NCBI GenBank assembly: GCA_032871835.1
Contig: CM065297.1
Coordinates: 4,218,501 to 4,282,500, forward strand
Source of the DNA: Dipteronia dyeriana
Taxonomy: Eukaryota > Streptophyta > Magnoliopsida > Sapindales > Sapindaceae
Reading direction: 5' to 3'
DNA: 64,000 nt
The notes under the pieces are model-generated. The model saw nothing but the letters and a program-made list of their open reading frames with translations. It was not told the origin of the DNA and did no database searches. Position 1 is the first letter of the stretch. Each line of letters opens with the position of its first letter. This document shows positions 34,931 through 47,864 of the stretch, in pieces. The translations under genes were made by a program, and so were the position numbers.

Positions 34931-35180
34931 TGTAACACCCTAAAATCCAAAGAGTAATTAAACACTTTGATTCGGAATGTTATATCATAAACCATCAATT
35001 ACTTCACCCAAAGAAAACTAATAATCAGCGAATAACTCCAAATAAATCATTCAGAAATGTAAATATATCTCCAAATAATTCCAACGACAAGGTTCAAAAC
35101 ACTCTAAAGGAAATTAAAATAATACCGAGCACCTAAACTCAAATTCTAAGTAACAAAACAAAGCAGAACATTACATATAA
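34931..35180. mobile_element. LTR-like element X1, segment 1
   Basis: Begins TGTAACACCC in the UGT pseudogene and is homologous to the start of X2 at 53965. It is interrupted at 35181 by a solo gypsy LTR. Its candidate target duplication is AAAAG (34926-34930), against AGAAG at the far end (53852-53856). Confidence 0.7.
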
Positions 35181-36757
35181 TGACAGGACCCACCCCGACT
35201 CCTCTCTTGAGTACGAGGGAGACCCTGTGGGCTGAACTTTTACTAGCATGATGAAAGAACTTTCTACTAAAATTTCCATAAAAAATACTTACTTTTAAAC
35301 ATAAAAAAATGTAAGGAAAATATTGAAGAGTACAAAATGTACATAATTGCAATTTCTTTTTATAATTTCGTTCGTTACAAAAAGTTTGTCAAAAATGACC
35401 GATCAGACAAAAAAACGATCACTTTAAAAACTAACACACCAGTTCGTCCCGACTAGAAAACCGAACAGGCAGAGTAAGAAACCCAAGTAGGCCGAGTAGA
35501 CTGAATAGGCCGAGTGGGCCGAGTGAGCCGAATAGGCTGAACAGACCGAGTAGAAATCCGACCACGTTCGGACCATGCCTACCGTCCCGACCATGCCGAC
35601 CTCACATTTCTAAATATGCACAGGAAAATTAAAAATGCATGACTTTTATGCTTCATGATGCCATCAAGTGACCCAACTCAAAACTTCTGAGTCCGCACAA
35701 CCGAGCAGCTACCTGAAAAAATATTTTAGGAGTGAAAGGATAAGCGCTAACGCCCAGTGAGTGAATGGAAACTTAAAAAAAAAACATTTCTGAATAACTT
35801 TTCAACATGCATCCAGTAATACATAGTAAAAATAATATATCTACTTTCGTACTGAATAAACTGAATGCATCTCTTTTCTGAACAAGAATAAGATACTTTA
35901 TAAAATCTTAATCTGCACCAAATTAGTACCCAGGGATATCTTCAATACGTAAGCCGAATTACTTCGTGCAAACGCAGAGTCGGGAATAACTTCTGTTCAT
36001 ACACGTGCAGAGCGACTCGATTACTCTTTCTCTGGTCATACACATACAGAGCGACTCGACTGACATACACATGTGTAGAACGGCCCCAAAAGCCAACAAT
36101 ACTCATAACTGGGGAAGGGTACAAACAATGGTGCTTTTGTAGAAATCATAATCTCTTCTTGATCATTCATAAAAATAATATAACTGGTTCTGAATGCTAA
36201 TATAAGCATAAAACATACTTTCAATTCTCTGTATCATCACCATCAATCATAAAAAGCAATAAAAAGCTTAAATGATTTGCAACAATTAATCTTAAGCATA
36301 AAACTAGAAACTTTTGAGTTAAAAACAAAACTGAAAAACTTATTCACTCACAACTTAGAAGTCAAGCTTAATTCGGACCAAGTATGCTAGGCTCCCCTAC
36401 TTCGTCTTCTTCCCCTAATAATCACATAAAACCCCATTAGAAGCTGGATATCAAAGAAGAATCAACTGAAATTTACAGTATCATGAGAGAGCTTCACTGA
36501 CTTCTCATTTTCTCTTTCCTTATCTTTCCTTTCTTCTGCTTGATTCTACTGCTTTCTAGCTCTCATAATGTTTATCCTCCTATATGTATACGTATGGAAA
36601 GACAGCTGAAGTTGTAAGCCAGTTAACTAAGCTCACAGCTGTCTGTCAACCATACAGACCACCAATGCTTACTCACCTGATGGCTTTTCATTTTCATGTC
36701 TATCCAATTTTTTTTTTAATTGGGCCTTTCAATTGGGCCTGAATGATGAACCTTACA
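35181..36757 (-). mobile_element. Solo gypsy LTR inside X1
   Basis: Reverse complement of the LTR at 41700-43437: it starts TGACAGGACCCACC and passes through the (CCGAGTAGGC)n region and the GAGCGACTCGA repeats. It ends with a degraded terminus before TTACA. It is flanked by TATAA at 35176-35180 and 36758-36762, and the uninterrupted site is visible in X2 (ATTACATATAATCTC near 54194). No internal retroviral sequence remains, so it is a solo LTR left by recombination. It is clearly more diverged than the two LTRs of the full gypsy copy. Confidence 0.85.
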
Positions 36758-36762
36758 TATAA

Positions 36763-38522
36763 TCTCAATAACTTCACCCTCCTAAAACTCTATTGCTCTA
36801 GCGGTCAACTTCTAAGATACTTATTCTGTAAAATGTTAAATGGCAATGGGTGAGCTGTCAACTCAGTAAGTATTGCATAATACGTAATCTAAAAAAATTA
36901 TGAAATTTATAATAACATTTACTACGTGCATAACTTTTCAAATATTCAGATACAATTAAAATTACAAAAGTATCATTTTCAATATATAAGTAAACTTGTA
37001 AAAGTAATATTTTCAAATACAAGTATACTTGTAAAATCATCATTTTCAATATACGATAACAATTAAGAACATTTCATAAAAATAAGCTCAAGTCAAGTAA
37101 TGTCACCAATACCCCCGGTGACCCGGCCATTTACATTTCAGAGATCGGTACAAGACCAAAATCATTACATTTCAGAAATTGGTACAATACCAAAATCATA
37201 ACATTTCATAAATTGGTACAAGTCTAAAATCATAACATATCATTTGTCGAGCGCGCTACATTTACATTATCACCGGTAATTAACATTTCATTCACTACTG
37301 ACATTGAGCTAAAACATTCAGTTCAAAATATGTATATTATAATACATTTGCATTGCTAAAGCGCAAAAGAACCAAACATTTAAGCATTTAAACAATAAGT
37401 TCTAGTAAGAGTAAAACTTATTCAAAAAGAATTGGGTAACGAATATGTAAGTAAAGACTACATAAGTAGGAAATGGGTTTATTTACATATATAAACATAT
37501 ATAATAAAATATTTTAGATCATAACAATATGATAAATAAATTTGGTTTCTAAGAAAACATTTGTGCAATTACATACTATGTAAAAAGGAAAAATTTACTT
37601 CCCTCCGATGTGCAAGTTTAAGGTTTCACTAACGATATTGGAAAATCATGAGAGAAACATAAACATATAGAATATAATCCCTCAATTAAACCAACCAAAT
37701 GAAAGAGATCTAACTTAACTTTATAAATACATTTTTTGTTCATTTTCCTTAAGAGATTTCATAAAACAGATTTTAGTGCTCAAACGTTAGTGATTTGAAA
37801 ATCTTAAAGCCTCAAAATTTTTTAAAACATAGTAAATAAACCCAAACATTAGATTACTAACTCCCTCAGAATTTTTATGAAACACCAATAAAGTTTTATA
37901 ATTTTCTAAACACACAAGGTCAATCCTGACAGCATAAATTTTGATCATCTAATCAGACCTTGTATCAATGTTTAACAATCCTACCGGCCATGGGAAATTC
38001 CAAAATTTGATTTATCGACTAATACATCAGTACTATATCCCTATACCGAAGATAAATTTTTTACCTATCTCCGTTTGTGAATTAAAATTCCTACAACACC
38101 AAGAGCTCATGACTGTCAGCATATATATTATGGCTTAAACATCAAATATACCCAAAGAATTAAATTACTTATACAACACTATAATTCATGAATATTTATA
38201 TAAAGATTCAATAATGTCTGTACAACCATATTACCAAAATTTAGACCTAAATTCTTCCCAAAACCCAATTTAAAATTACTCCATTACAATAAGGTCAGTT
38301 TAATAATTCAGAAACTTTTACACCCACAACTGTTTTAAAAATGGAATATCCCTAAACTAAACACCACAAAAATTCTGAAAATTATAACATAAGTTGATAT
38401 ATGTGTCTAATATTCTCATACCAAAATTCACCATCAATTTCTACCCAAAAATATATCTACAATAACCAAAATAGTAAGTTGCTTCACCAGTATTAAACAA
38501 ATCAAAATCTCAACCTACAAAC
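36763..38522. mobile_element. LTR-like element X1, segment 2
   Basis: Colinear with X2 from about 54198 to 55965, including GTGAGCTGTCAACTCAG near 36851 and the CCCCGGTGACCCGGCC block near 37115. It has no coding potential. Interrupted at 38523 by the copia element. Confidence 0.75.
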
Positions 38523-39119
38523 TGTTGTGAAGAAGAAATTGCAATCACACAAATCTAAACACAAATATAAAGCAATAATAAAAGAAGACAGAAAAGATTT
38601 TACGTTGTTCAATAATTTACCTACGTCCACAGAGCGCACCGCACTCAATCCACTATATCTCAGAGTTGATTACAATCCCCCTGTCTATCTTTCAATCTCT
38701 CTACAATTGTTTTCTCTCTATCTAGCAATTTTCTCACACACTACGCACTTATTTTTCTGCTCTATTCTTCTTACTTTTAAGTAGAAATAATGGTGGTATT
38801 TATATGGGAGCACTAGGGTTAGTCAAAATCCCAATTGGAATCTATTTCCTATTTCAATTACTTGTGCACGCAGGATTTCTTATTTCTCACGAAACTCGTC
38901 ACTACCGCTGTCTGGACCGCTGTGTGGGCACATGCCTGCGCCGCGGTCCACAACGCTTAATACGTCTGTGAAACTCCGCTCCACAGACCGCGGTGTGTGC
39001 ACCTTGTCTGCGCCGCAGTACGCACATCATGTATCCTATGTGATTCTTCGCTGTGTGTGTCACAGTCTGGGTCACTGCCTCCGCCGCGCCACCTGTTTCT
39101 GGCTTCACATAACCCAAAA
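38523..39119 (-). repeat. Copia 3' LTR
   Basis: Homologous to 52364-52965. On the minus strand the expected TGTTGGG start has decayed to TTTTGGG. It contains GC-rich CCGCGGTCYR-type repeats (38930-39090). Confidence 0.85.
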
Positions 39120-39120
39120 A

Positions 39121-39134
39121 TCTCCCACTTGAAG
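39121..39134 (-). other. Copia polypurine tract
   Basis: On the minus strand this reads CTTCAAGTGGGAGA immediately before the 3' LTR, the usual plus-strand primer of Tnt1/Tork-like copia elements. Confidence 0.75.
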
Positions 39135-39422
39135 ACTGAAACTCAATAGGCGTTCTCCATCCTTTCTTGATGACTTAGTGGATAAATTACGGTGTGCTCA
39201 TCCCCCATGTCTTTATTCTTGAAGACCAACTGAAGTTGTGCAGAACTCCAGTTTTTCAGTAGTGACTGGCTTGGTTAACATGTCAGCCGGATTCTTAGTT
39301 CCTGCAATCTTTACTAACTTCAACACTCATTCTTCAATTAACGATCGAATGAAGTGGTAGCGTAAGTCTATATGCTTGGTCCTATAATAGAACGCTGAAT
39401 TCTTGGCCAAGTGTATTGCACT

Positions 39423-39881
39423 TTAACTGTCACTATGCAACACATTCATCACCTGATCGAATCCCAACTCGGCTAACAACTCTTGTAACCATATCAACTC
39501 TTTGCTTGCTTCTGTCACAGCCACATACTCAGCTTCTGTTGTAGAGATTGTCACTATCTTCTGCAGCTGGGACACCCAACTAACTGTAGTACTCGCTATT
39601 GTAAACACATATCCGGTGGTACTTTTTCTATGATCCACTTCTCTGACAAAATCTGAATCCACATAACCTTCCATCTTGAGTTCATCTCTCTTGAAGGTTA
39701 GACACTTCTCTATCGTACCTTGCAGGTATCTTAGGATCCATTTCACGGCCTCCCAGTGAGGCTTGCCCGGATTGGACATGTAACGGCTCACAACTCCCAC
39801 TGCTTGGGAAATGTCAGGTCTTGTGCAAGTCATGGCATACATTAGACTTCCAATGGCTGAAGCGTAAGGAACTCTAGCCAT
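39423..39881 (-). pseudogene. Copia RNase H fragment
   Basis: A 152-codon frame with the copia RNase H signatures YVDSDF, DHRKSTTGYVF and STTEAEYVAV. In an intact element it would remove the RNA strand during reverse transcription. It is separated from the RT by stops and frame changes (39882-40105). Confidence 0.85.
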
Positions 39882-40105
39882 GAATTATTTCTCTTCTTCC
39901 GTTTTCGAACTCTGATCCTTAGACAACTAGAAGTGACTAGCTAAAGGTGTTCTTACTGGTTTAGCATTTCCCATGCTGAATCTCTGTAACACCTTCCGAA
40001 CGTACTCTGCTTGTGAAAGCTTCAATGTACCTTCCTGTTCGTTCTGCTAATCCTCATTCCAAGAATTTGCTTTGCTGGACCCAAATATTTCATCTCGAAT
40101 TCACT

Positions 40106-40694
40106 CTAAAGTTGCTTATTCAAATTATTTATCTCTTCTAAATCTGCACCAGCTACTAACATGTCATCAACATAAAGTAGCAATATTATAAAGCTGGACT
40201 TAACCCTTTTGAAGTAGCAGCAGTGGTCATCATTGCATCTCAAGTAGCCATTCTTTTGCATGAACCCATCGAACTTCTTGTACCACTGTCGGGGAGCTTG
40301 TTTTAAACCATACAAGTTCGTCAACTTGCATACCAAATCTTTCTTGCCATCTTTCGCAGAGGGGTTACTTCATGTATATCTCTTCCTCCAAATCTCTATG
40401 AAGAAAGGCAGTCTTCACATCTAACTGCTCCAGATATAACCCTTTTGCTGCAACAATACTTAACACTAACCGGATCGTAGTTAGTTTAACAACAGGAGAA
40501 AAAAATTCAGAGTAGTTGATACCTTCAATTTGTTGGAAACCTTTGACTATGAGTCGTGCCTTGTATCTCTTGGAACCGTCATGTTCCTTCTTGATCCGAT
40601 ACACCCACTTATTCTGTAGGGCTTTCTTTCCTTCAGACAACTTGGCTAACTCCCAAGTTTGGTTAGATGCCAATGACTCTATCTCATCCTTCAT
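40106..40694 (-). pseudogene. Copia reverse transcriptase, broken
   Basis: Two open pieces. 40365-40694 has WVYRIKKEHDGS, YKARLIVKGF and LDVKTAFLH. 40106-40336 has YGLKQAPRQWY and the intact catalytic YVDD (LLLYVDDMLVAG). A frame change and stop separate them near 40340-40365. Confidence 0.88.
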
Positions 40695-40978
40695 TGCAAG
40701 CTCCCACTTGCTTGCATCTTCTCCCTGACAAACTTCATCATAGAACTCAGGTTCTCATGCATCTGTTAGCAGCATGTAGTGCAAGTATTTCCTATTTGGT
40801 ATTGGAGTTCGAGTTGATCTTCTTAATGTATTCTGGACCTGTGTTATTGGAACATCTCTAGGTGGGATTGGTTCTTGTACCTGGGGCTACACACCTTGCT
40901 CTTCATCATTCTGTTTGATATGTTCCATGATCTCTCTATCCTGTACATTATTCTGTTCAAAAAACTCTGCACTTCCGG

Positions 40979-41699
40979 CTAAAACATCTGTGTGTTTCTG
41001 TCTTTGTACATGACCCTTTCGTTGAAGACAACGTCTCTACTTCTGATCATCTTATGGTTTTGATCATCCCACAGCTTGTAACCAAATTCATCCTCTCCAT
41101 AGCCCACCAAAGTACACTTTACTGACTTGTCTTCTAGCTTATTCCGCGCATGATCACCTACATGTACATAAGAGACACACCCAAATACTTTAATATGAGA
41201 AAGTTTTACCTCTTTCTCAGTCCAGATCTCTTCTAGTATAACGAGGTCCAAGGGCTTTGATGGTCCTCTGTTGATCAAATATGCTGCTGTATTGAGTGCT
41301 TCTGCCCAGAACTGTTTTGGCAACCCTGAGTGTAGCCTCATGCTTCTGGCTCTCTCAGTCAATGTTTTGTTCATCCGTTATGCTATGCCATTCTGCCGTG
41401 GGGTTCCAGGAACCGTTCTACTGAGCTTTATCCCATTTTGGTAGGGAAACCTCTTGAACTCATTATCTTCATATTCTCCACCATTGTCTGAATGCAGCTT
41501 TTTGATCTTCAAACCTGTCACATTCTCAACCCTGGCTTTCCATCTCTTGAAAACATCAGATACCTCAGACTTGTATTATAGAAAGTAAACCCATACCTTT
41601 CTGGAATGGTCGTCAATGAAAGTGACGAAGTACAGTTTACCTCTGGTTGATGAGACTGAAGCTGGACCCCAAACATCGATGTGCACTAATTCCAGCTTC
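40979..41699 (-). pseudogene. Copia integrase, 3' part (below the gypsy insertion)
   Basis: The open part (40979-41374) has ERARSMRLHSGLPKQFWAEA and the AYLINRGPS motif of the copia integrase C-terminal region. Upstream on the minus strand, the DNGGEY-type catalytic region and PRQNG can be read around 41390-41530, with stops. The gypsy 5' LTR starts at 41700. Confidence 0.85.
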
Positions 41700-43437
41700 T
41701 GTAACACCCAATGTCTTTCAGGCCCAATTGAAAGGCCCAATTAAAAAAAAAGGATAAACGTTTAGCAGAAAAGGCATCAAGTGAGTAAGCCTAAGTGAAA
41801 TGTATGGCTGACAGGCAGCTGTGAACTTGGTTAATTAGCTCACAACTTCAACTGTGTCCTTCCATAAGTATATATATTAGAGGATAAACGTTGTGAGAGC
41901 TAGAAAGCAGTAGAATCCAACGGAAGAAAGGAAAGAGAAGAAAGAAAAGAGAAGTCAGTGAAGCTCTCTCTCTCTCTCTCGTGATTATAGATTTCAGTTG
42001 ATTCTTCTTTGATATCCAGTTTCTAATTGGATCTTGTGATTGTTAGGGAAAGAAGACGAAGAGAACCTAGCATACTCAGTCTGAATTAAGCTTGACGTCT
42101 AAGTTGTAAGTGAATTAAGTTTCAGTTTTGTTTTTAACTCAAAGGTTTCCAGTTTTATGATTAAGATTAATTGTATCAAATCTTTTAAGCTTTTTATTGC
42201 TTTTATGATTGATGGTGATGATACAGAGAACCGAAAGTATAAATTTTATGCTTATATTAGCATTCAGAATCAGTATATTATTTTTATGAATTATCAAGAA
42301 GAGAATATGATTTCTACAAAAGCACCATGTACCCTTCCCCAGTTATGATTATGGTTGGCTTTTGGGGCCGTTCTACACATGTGTATGTCATGAGTCGCTC
42401 TGCAAGTGCATGACCAGAGAAAGAGAAATAGAGTCGCTCTGCACTTGTATGACCAGAGAGTCGCTCTGTCCGAGCATGACCAGAGAAAGAGTAATTGAGT
42501 CGCTCTGCATGGGTATGACCAGAAGTTATTCATGACTCGGCGTTTGCCCGAAGTATTTTGGCTTACGTATGGAGGATATCCCCGGTACGAATTTGGTGCA
42601 GATTAAGATTTTATAAAGTATCTTACTCTTGTTCAGAAAAGTGATGCATTCAGTATTCAGTTTATTAAGTATGAAATTAGATATATTATTTTATACCATG
42701 TATTGATGAATGCTTATTGTAAAGTGGTTTAGAAAAGTGTTTTTAAAGGTTTTCATTCACTCACTGGGCATTAGCGCTCATCCTTTCATTCTTAAATTTT
42801 TATTCAGGTAGCTGCTCGGTTGTGCGGACTCAGAAGTTTTGAGGTGGGCCACTCGATGACATCATGAAGCATAAAAGTCATGCATTGTAAATTTTCATGT
42901 ACCTATTTAGAAATATGAGGTAGGCATGGTCGGGACGGTAGGCATGGTTGGGACTGTAAAGTGGTCGGGAGGGTAGGCATGGTCAGAACGTGGTCGAAAT
43001 TCTACTCGGTCTGTTCGGCCTACGCAGCCTACTTGACCTATTCAGCTCACTTGACGTACTCGGCTCACATGGCCTATTCGGTCTACTCGGCCTACTAGGG
43101 TTTTTTACTCGGCCTGATCGGTTTTCCACTCGGGGATGGACTGGTTACTTAGTTTTTTTAAAGTGGTCGTTTTTTTTGGTCTGATCGGTCATTTTTGACA
43201 AAATTTTTGTAACGAACGAAATTATGAAAAGAAATTGCAATTATGTACATTTTGCATTCTCCAATATTCTCCTTACATTTTGTTTGTTTAATAGCAAGTA
43301 TTTCCTATGGAAATCTTAGTCTTTTTATCATGCTAGTAAAAGTAGAGCCACAGGGTTTCCCTCGTACTCAAGAGGAGTCGGGGCAGTCCACAGGGCCTCC
43401 CTCGAACTCAAGAGAGGAGTCGGGGTGGGTCCTGTCA
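41700..43437 (+). repeat. Gypsy 5' LTR
   Basis: Contains four GAGTCGCTCTG...ATGACCAGA repeats (42389-42530), a CT microsatellite near 41964-41980, and a run of 11-12-bp CGGCCTACT-like repeats at 43003-43100. The 13-bp GAAAGGCCCAATT duplication near 41729 is absent from the 3' LTR. Confidence 0.93.
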
Positions 43438-43440
43438 ACT

Positions 43441-43452
43441 TGGTATCAGAGC
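43441..43452 (+). other. Gypsy primer binding site (tRNA-Met)
   Basis: TGGTATCAGAGC, complementary to the 3' end of plant initiator-type methionine tRNA, lies three bases after the 5' LTR. Confidence 0.9.
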
Positions 43453-43539
43453 CACGGTTTATAATTCTTTAGACCACAAAGTAATTGTTTGCATTTAGTT
43501 TCATGCATTTAAGCATAACTTTGATTTTGTAACAACATC

Positions 43540-44718
43540 ATGCGTCGAGTTGGTCGCCCACGCATAAGACCGGTAGCTGACCTTGGAGAGAGGAGTAGTA
43601 ACCAAGGTGAAAACGAGATAGAATCACACCCTCAACCATCTATAGCTCAACCACATGTACCGGAACCTAGGGAGGAACCAATAGATAGAATTGCAGAACT
43701 ATTAACTGCGATCGTCCAGTACCAAACGCGAGTGCCTGGAAATTCAATTGAGCATGTACGAAAGTTGGGAGCTACGAATTTTGATAGAACAGAAGATCCA
43801 GATAGTGCTAGTTCTTGGTTGAATGAACTAGAACGTGTATTTGAAGTTATGAGGTGCACCGATGAACATAAGGTTTCTTTTGCTACGTTTTTACTAAAGG
43901 AAAAAGCATATGATTGGTGGGCCTCAGTTCAACGAAGAACTTTTGAAGGAATTACTTGGGAGGATTTTAAGAAATAGTTTAATGATCATTATTATCCCCG
44001 TTTCTATCAAGATTTGAAAAGAGCTAAATTTTTCAAACTAGTACAGGGATCTATGTCAGTAGAAGAATATGAGAAGAAATTTACAGAACTTTCGAGGGTT
44101 GCTTCGTATGTAGTCGCTGATGAAGAAAATAAGTGTAGAAAATTCGAAGATGGACTTCGATCGAAAATTAAGACAATAGTGACTACTTCGGGACATGTTG
44201 AGTTTGGTAAGTTGTTTGAAGCTGTATTGAGAGTGGAGAGAGGCCTTAATGACTCTCGCAGATTTGAACAACAAAAGCAAAAGCGTAGTAACTGGTCAGT
44301 AGGAGGCTCCTATGGAAAAATGCCTAAGGCAATAGGCTGTTTTTCAGGTCAGACTAGTAATTATCAACAGAGTCTTGGACCAAGTTCTAGCCAAGACTCA
44401 GTCCATCAACCAATGGGTAGTCGGCAACAGAGTGTTAGTATGGGTAGAGGTTGGCGTCCTCTATGTTCGACTTGAGGAAAACACCATGATGGTGAGTGTT
44501 ATTTGGGAAGATCAGGTTATTATCAATGTGGGCAGTCTGAACATTTAAAAAGAGATTGCCTCGAGTTAGTTCAGAGAGGCAATGAAGAAAGAAAGATAGG
44601 TTTTCAACCAATGCAAAGTGGCACTGGTCAGATTCAAGGGCAAAGGGGATCCCGAGTAGGAGGATCTACAACTACAGGGAAAACCCAAGTTAGTGTCGCA
44701 GGGGTTGGAGGCAACCAA
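43540..44718 (+). pseudogene. Gypsy gag, with three stops
   Basis: Starts MRRVGRPRIRP at 43540. The capsid (retrotransposon gag) region runs through WLNELERVFEVM, AYDWWASV and VEEYEKKFTELSR, and is cut by TAG at 43975. The zinc-knuckle region near 44460-44560 has a TGA at 44473 in place of an expected Cys codon, and the second knuckle has Tyr where its first Cys should be (YYQCG). A further TAG lies at 44719. Confidence 0.88.
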
Positions 44719-44766
44719 TAGAGAGGTCAGTCGGGTAGACCTCGTACTCAGGCAAGGGTTTTTGCT

Positions 44767-45063
44767 ATGACTCAGCAAGATGCCGAGACCACGCCAGATG
44801 TCGTTACAGGTATGTTAACAATTTTTAGCCACGATGCTCATGATCTCATTGATCCTGGATCCACTCATTCTTTTCTATCTCGATCTTTTATGGTGTATGC
44901 GGATGTAGAATTAAGTCCATTAGATTCTAGTATGGTAGTGGCTACACCTAATGGTGAATCTTTATAAGCTGAGAATATATATAGAAACAGTAAGGTTATA
45001 GTCGGTAAGCATGAGCTACATGTTGATTTAATTCCGCTTGATAAACATGATTTTGATGTTATC
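44767..45063 (+). pseudogene. Gypsy aspartic protease region
   Basis: The catalytic motif reads LIDPGSTHSFLS (about 44845-44880), the usual D-x-G-S/T-H-S form in this group. A TAA at 44965 interrupts it. The second conserved block, VILGMDWL, begins just before 45064 and is in frame with the RT. Confidence 0.85.
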
Positions 45064-46524
45064 TTGGGAATGGATTGGCTGGCTATACACCATGCTACTA
45101 TAGATTGTTTTCGAAAAGAGGTAAAATTCACACTTCAAGGAGAGTCGGATGTTATTTTTTGTGGTGAACGTCAGATTCTTCCTTCTTGTGTTATTTCTGC
45201 TATCACTGTCAGACGGTTGCTCAGGAAACAAAGTTCAGCTTATTTGGCTTATGTAATTGATACTCGGGATAAGGAGGTAAAATTAGAAGATATATCAGTG
45301 GTAAGAAAATTTCTAGATGTATTTCCTGAAAATCTTCATGGATTACCACCAGATAGAGACATTGAGTTTGTGATAGATTTGGTCCCAGGCACAACTCCGA
45401 TTTCTATTCCACCTTATAGAATGGCTCCAACCGAATTGAAAGAGTTGAAGATTCAATTAGAAGAATTGGTGAACAAGAATTTTATTAAACCTAGCGTGTC
45501 ACCATGGGGAGCGCCGGTTCTGTTTGTTAAGAAGAAAGATGGAACGTTACGTTTATGCATCGATTACCAGCAATTGAATAAAGCAAAGGTGCGTAATAAA
45601 TACCCACTCCCACGTATTGATAACTTATTTGATCAGCTTCAGGGAGCAAAGGTATTCTCCAAGATAGATTTACGAACAGGTTATCACCAATTGAGGATTA
45701 GAAATTGTGATATACCAAAGACCGCTTTCAGAACTCGTTATGGGCATTATGAGTTTCTAGTTATGCCATTTGGATTAACAAATGCTCCAGCAGCTTTTAT
45801 GGATTTGATGAATAGGGTATTTCATCCTTATCTAGATAAATTTGTTATCGTATTCATTGATGACATTTTGATTTATTCTAAGGATGATGTGGAGCATACA
45901 GAGCATTTAGAGATTATTCTACAAGTCCTGAGAGAGAATAAACTTTATGCCAAATTTAGCAAGTGTCAATTCTGGCTCGATAGAGTTACATTTTTGGGCC
46001 ATGTGATTTCTTGTGATGGTATTTATGTTGATCCTCAAAAAGTTGAAGCTATAGTGAATTGGGAACGACCAATTAGTGTGACCGAAATTAGAAGTTTCTT
46101 GGGTTTAGCAAGTTACTATCGAAAATTTGTGGAAGAATTTTCTAAAATAGCTTCACCATTAACGAGATTAACTCAGAAGGATGTGAAGTTTGAGTGGTCC
46201 GAAGCTTGTGAAAAGAGTTTTCAAGAACTCAATGAGAGATTGACTTCTGCTCCAATACTTGCTCTCCTAACCAAAAGTGATGAATTTGTTGTTTACAGTG
46301 ATGCATCTAAACATGGTTTAGGTTGCATTTTGATGCAACACGGGAAAGTGATAGCTTATGCATCAAGACAAATAAAGAAGCATGAACAGAATTATCCACC
46401 CCATGATCTAGAGCTTGCTGCAGTGGTGTTTGCACTGAAAATTTGGAGGTATTACTTATATGGAGTTACTTGTCAGATTTATACAGATCATAAAAGCTTA
46501 CAATATCTTTTCACTCAAAAATAA
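45064..46524 (+). pseudogene. Gypsy reverse transcriptase and RNase H
   Basis: The longest open frame of the element (486 codons). The RT blocks are intact: [44 protein letters not shown], and FIDD as the catalytic motif (45853-45864). RNase H follows with [14 protein letters not shown] and TDHKSLQY, and is stopped by TAA at 46522 where the family normally reads on into the integrase. Confidence 0.93.
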
Positions 46525-46554
46525 CTGAATTTCAGACAAAGAAGATGGATTGAG

Positions 46555-47843
46555 TTGATTAAAGATTATGACTGTACGATTGAATATCATCCTGGTAAGG
46601 CAAAAGTGGTGGCAGATGCACTCAGTAGAAAGTCTTCAAGTTCTATGGCTCATTTATGGATGAATTGGAAGGTAAATCATCTTCTGCTTCCATTATTAGC
46701 TGAATTAAGAATGTTGAGAGTTAAGCTAGAAGCACGAGATTGTGGAGCATTACTGGCTACCTTTCAGGTTAGACCTATTTTGACTGATCGTATACGAGAA
46801 TTACAAACTCAAGATTCTTATTTAGTTAAATTGAAGGGAGAAGTGCAAAAAAGTGTACGAGCTGATTTTGTAGTAAGAAGTGATGGTACATTGGTTCTAG
46901 GTAACCGACTGTGTGTACCAAATATTAAGGAACTCAAGAATGAAATTTTAGAAGAAACTCACTCTTCAGCTTATGCAATGCATCCAGGAAGTGCTAAGCT
47001 GTATCGTACTTTGAAAGAGCATTACTGGTGGCAATGTATGAAAAGAGAGATAGCATAATTCGTCTCTAAATGTTTGATAAGTCAAAAAGTCAAGGCAGAA
47101 CATCAGAAGCCAACAGAACTATCACAACCACTGCCTATTCCCGAATGGAAATCGGAACATGTTACCATGGATTTTATGGTAGGACTCCCTCGTAGTTAGA
47201 GTGGTCACGACAGTGTATGGGTGATCGTTGATCGACTTACAACGTCTGTACATTTTCTGCCAATCGGTATTACTTACTCTCTTGACAGATTAGCCAAAAT
47301 TTATGTGGATGAAATAGCTCGTCTTCATGGTGCACCAGTATCCATAGTGTCAGATAGAGATCCTCGGTTTACATCTAGATTTTGGCCAGATTGCATTTTA
47401 GTAATGCTTTTCACCCGCAGACTGATGGTCAGTCGGAGCGTACTATTCAGACATTAGAGGATATGCTTCGGGCGTGTGTAATGGATTTCAAAGGTAGTTG
47501 GGATGTACATATACCTTTGATAGAATTTACCTACAATAACAGTTATCAAGCTAGCATCGAAATGGCACCTTATGAAGCTCTGTATGGGAGAAAATGCAGA
47601 ACACCGGTGTGTTGGGATGAAGTAGGCGAGAGAAAGTTGTTAGGTCCAGAACTTGTTCAAGTCACAACAGAAAAGATCAAAATAATCAGAGACAGATTAA
47701 AGGTTGCTCAAGATAGGCAGAAAAGCTATACAGATAAGCGGAGAAGAGAACTTGAATTTAAAGTAAGTGACTATGTATTCCTACGAATTTCGCCTTGGAA
47801 AGGTATACTTCAATTTGGAAGACGTGTTAAGTTAAGTCCATGA
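46555..47843 (+). pseudogene. Gypsy integrase, multiply broken
   Basis: The HHCC region is near 46960-47090, with the last Cys replaced by Ser (CLISQ). TAA at 47056 and TAG at 47197 interrupt it. The first catalytic Asp is in MDF (about 47170) and the second in VSDRDPRF (about 47360). A frameshift near 47385-47400 moves the third block, [18 protein letters not shown] with the catalytic Glu, into another frame. TGA at 47841 ends the open stretch just before the nested solo LTR. Confidence 0.88.
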
Positions 47844-47864
47844 TACATTGGTCCGTATGAGATC

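Noticed and set aside
38902..39132. Arg/His-rich short frames in the copia LTRs (also 52692-53030)
   Set aside because: They follow GC-rich repeats inside LTRs and differ between the two LTRs by indels.
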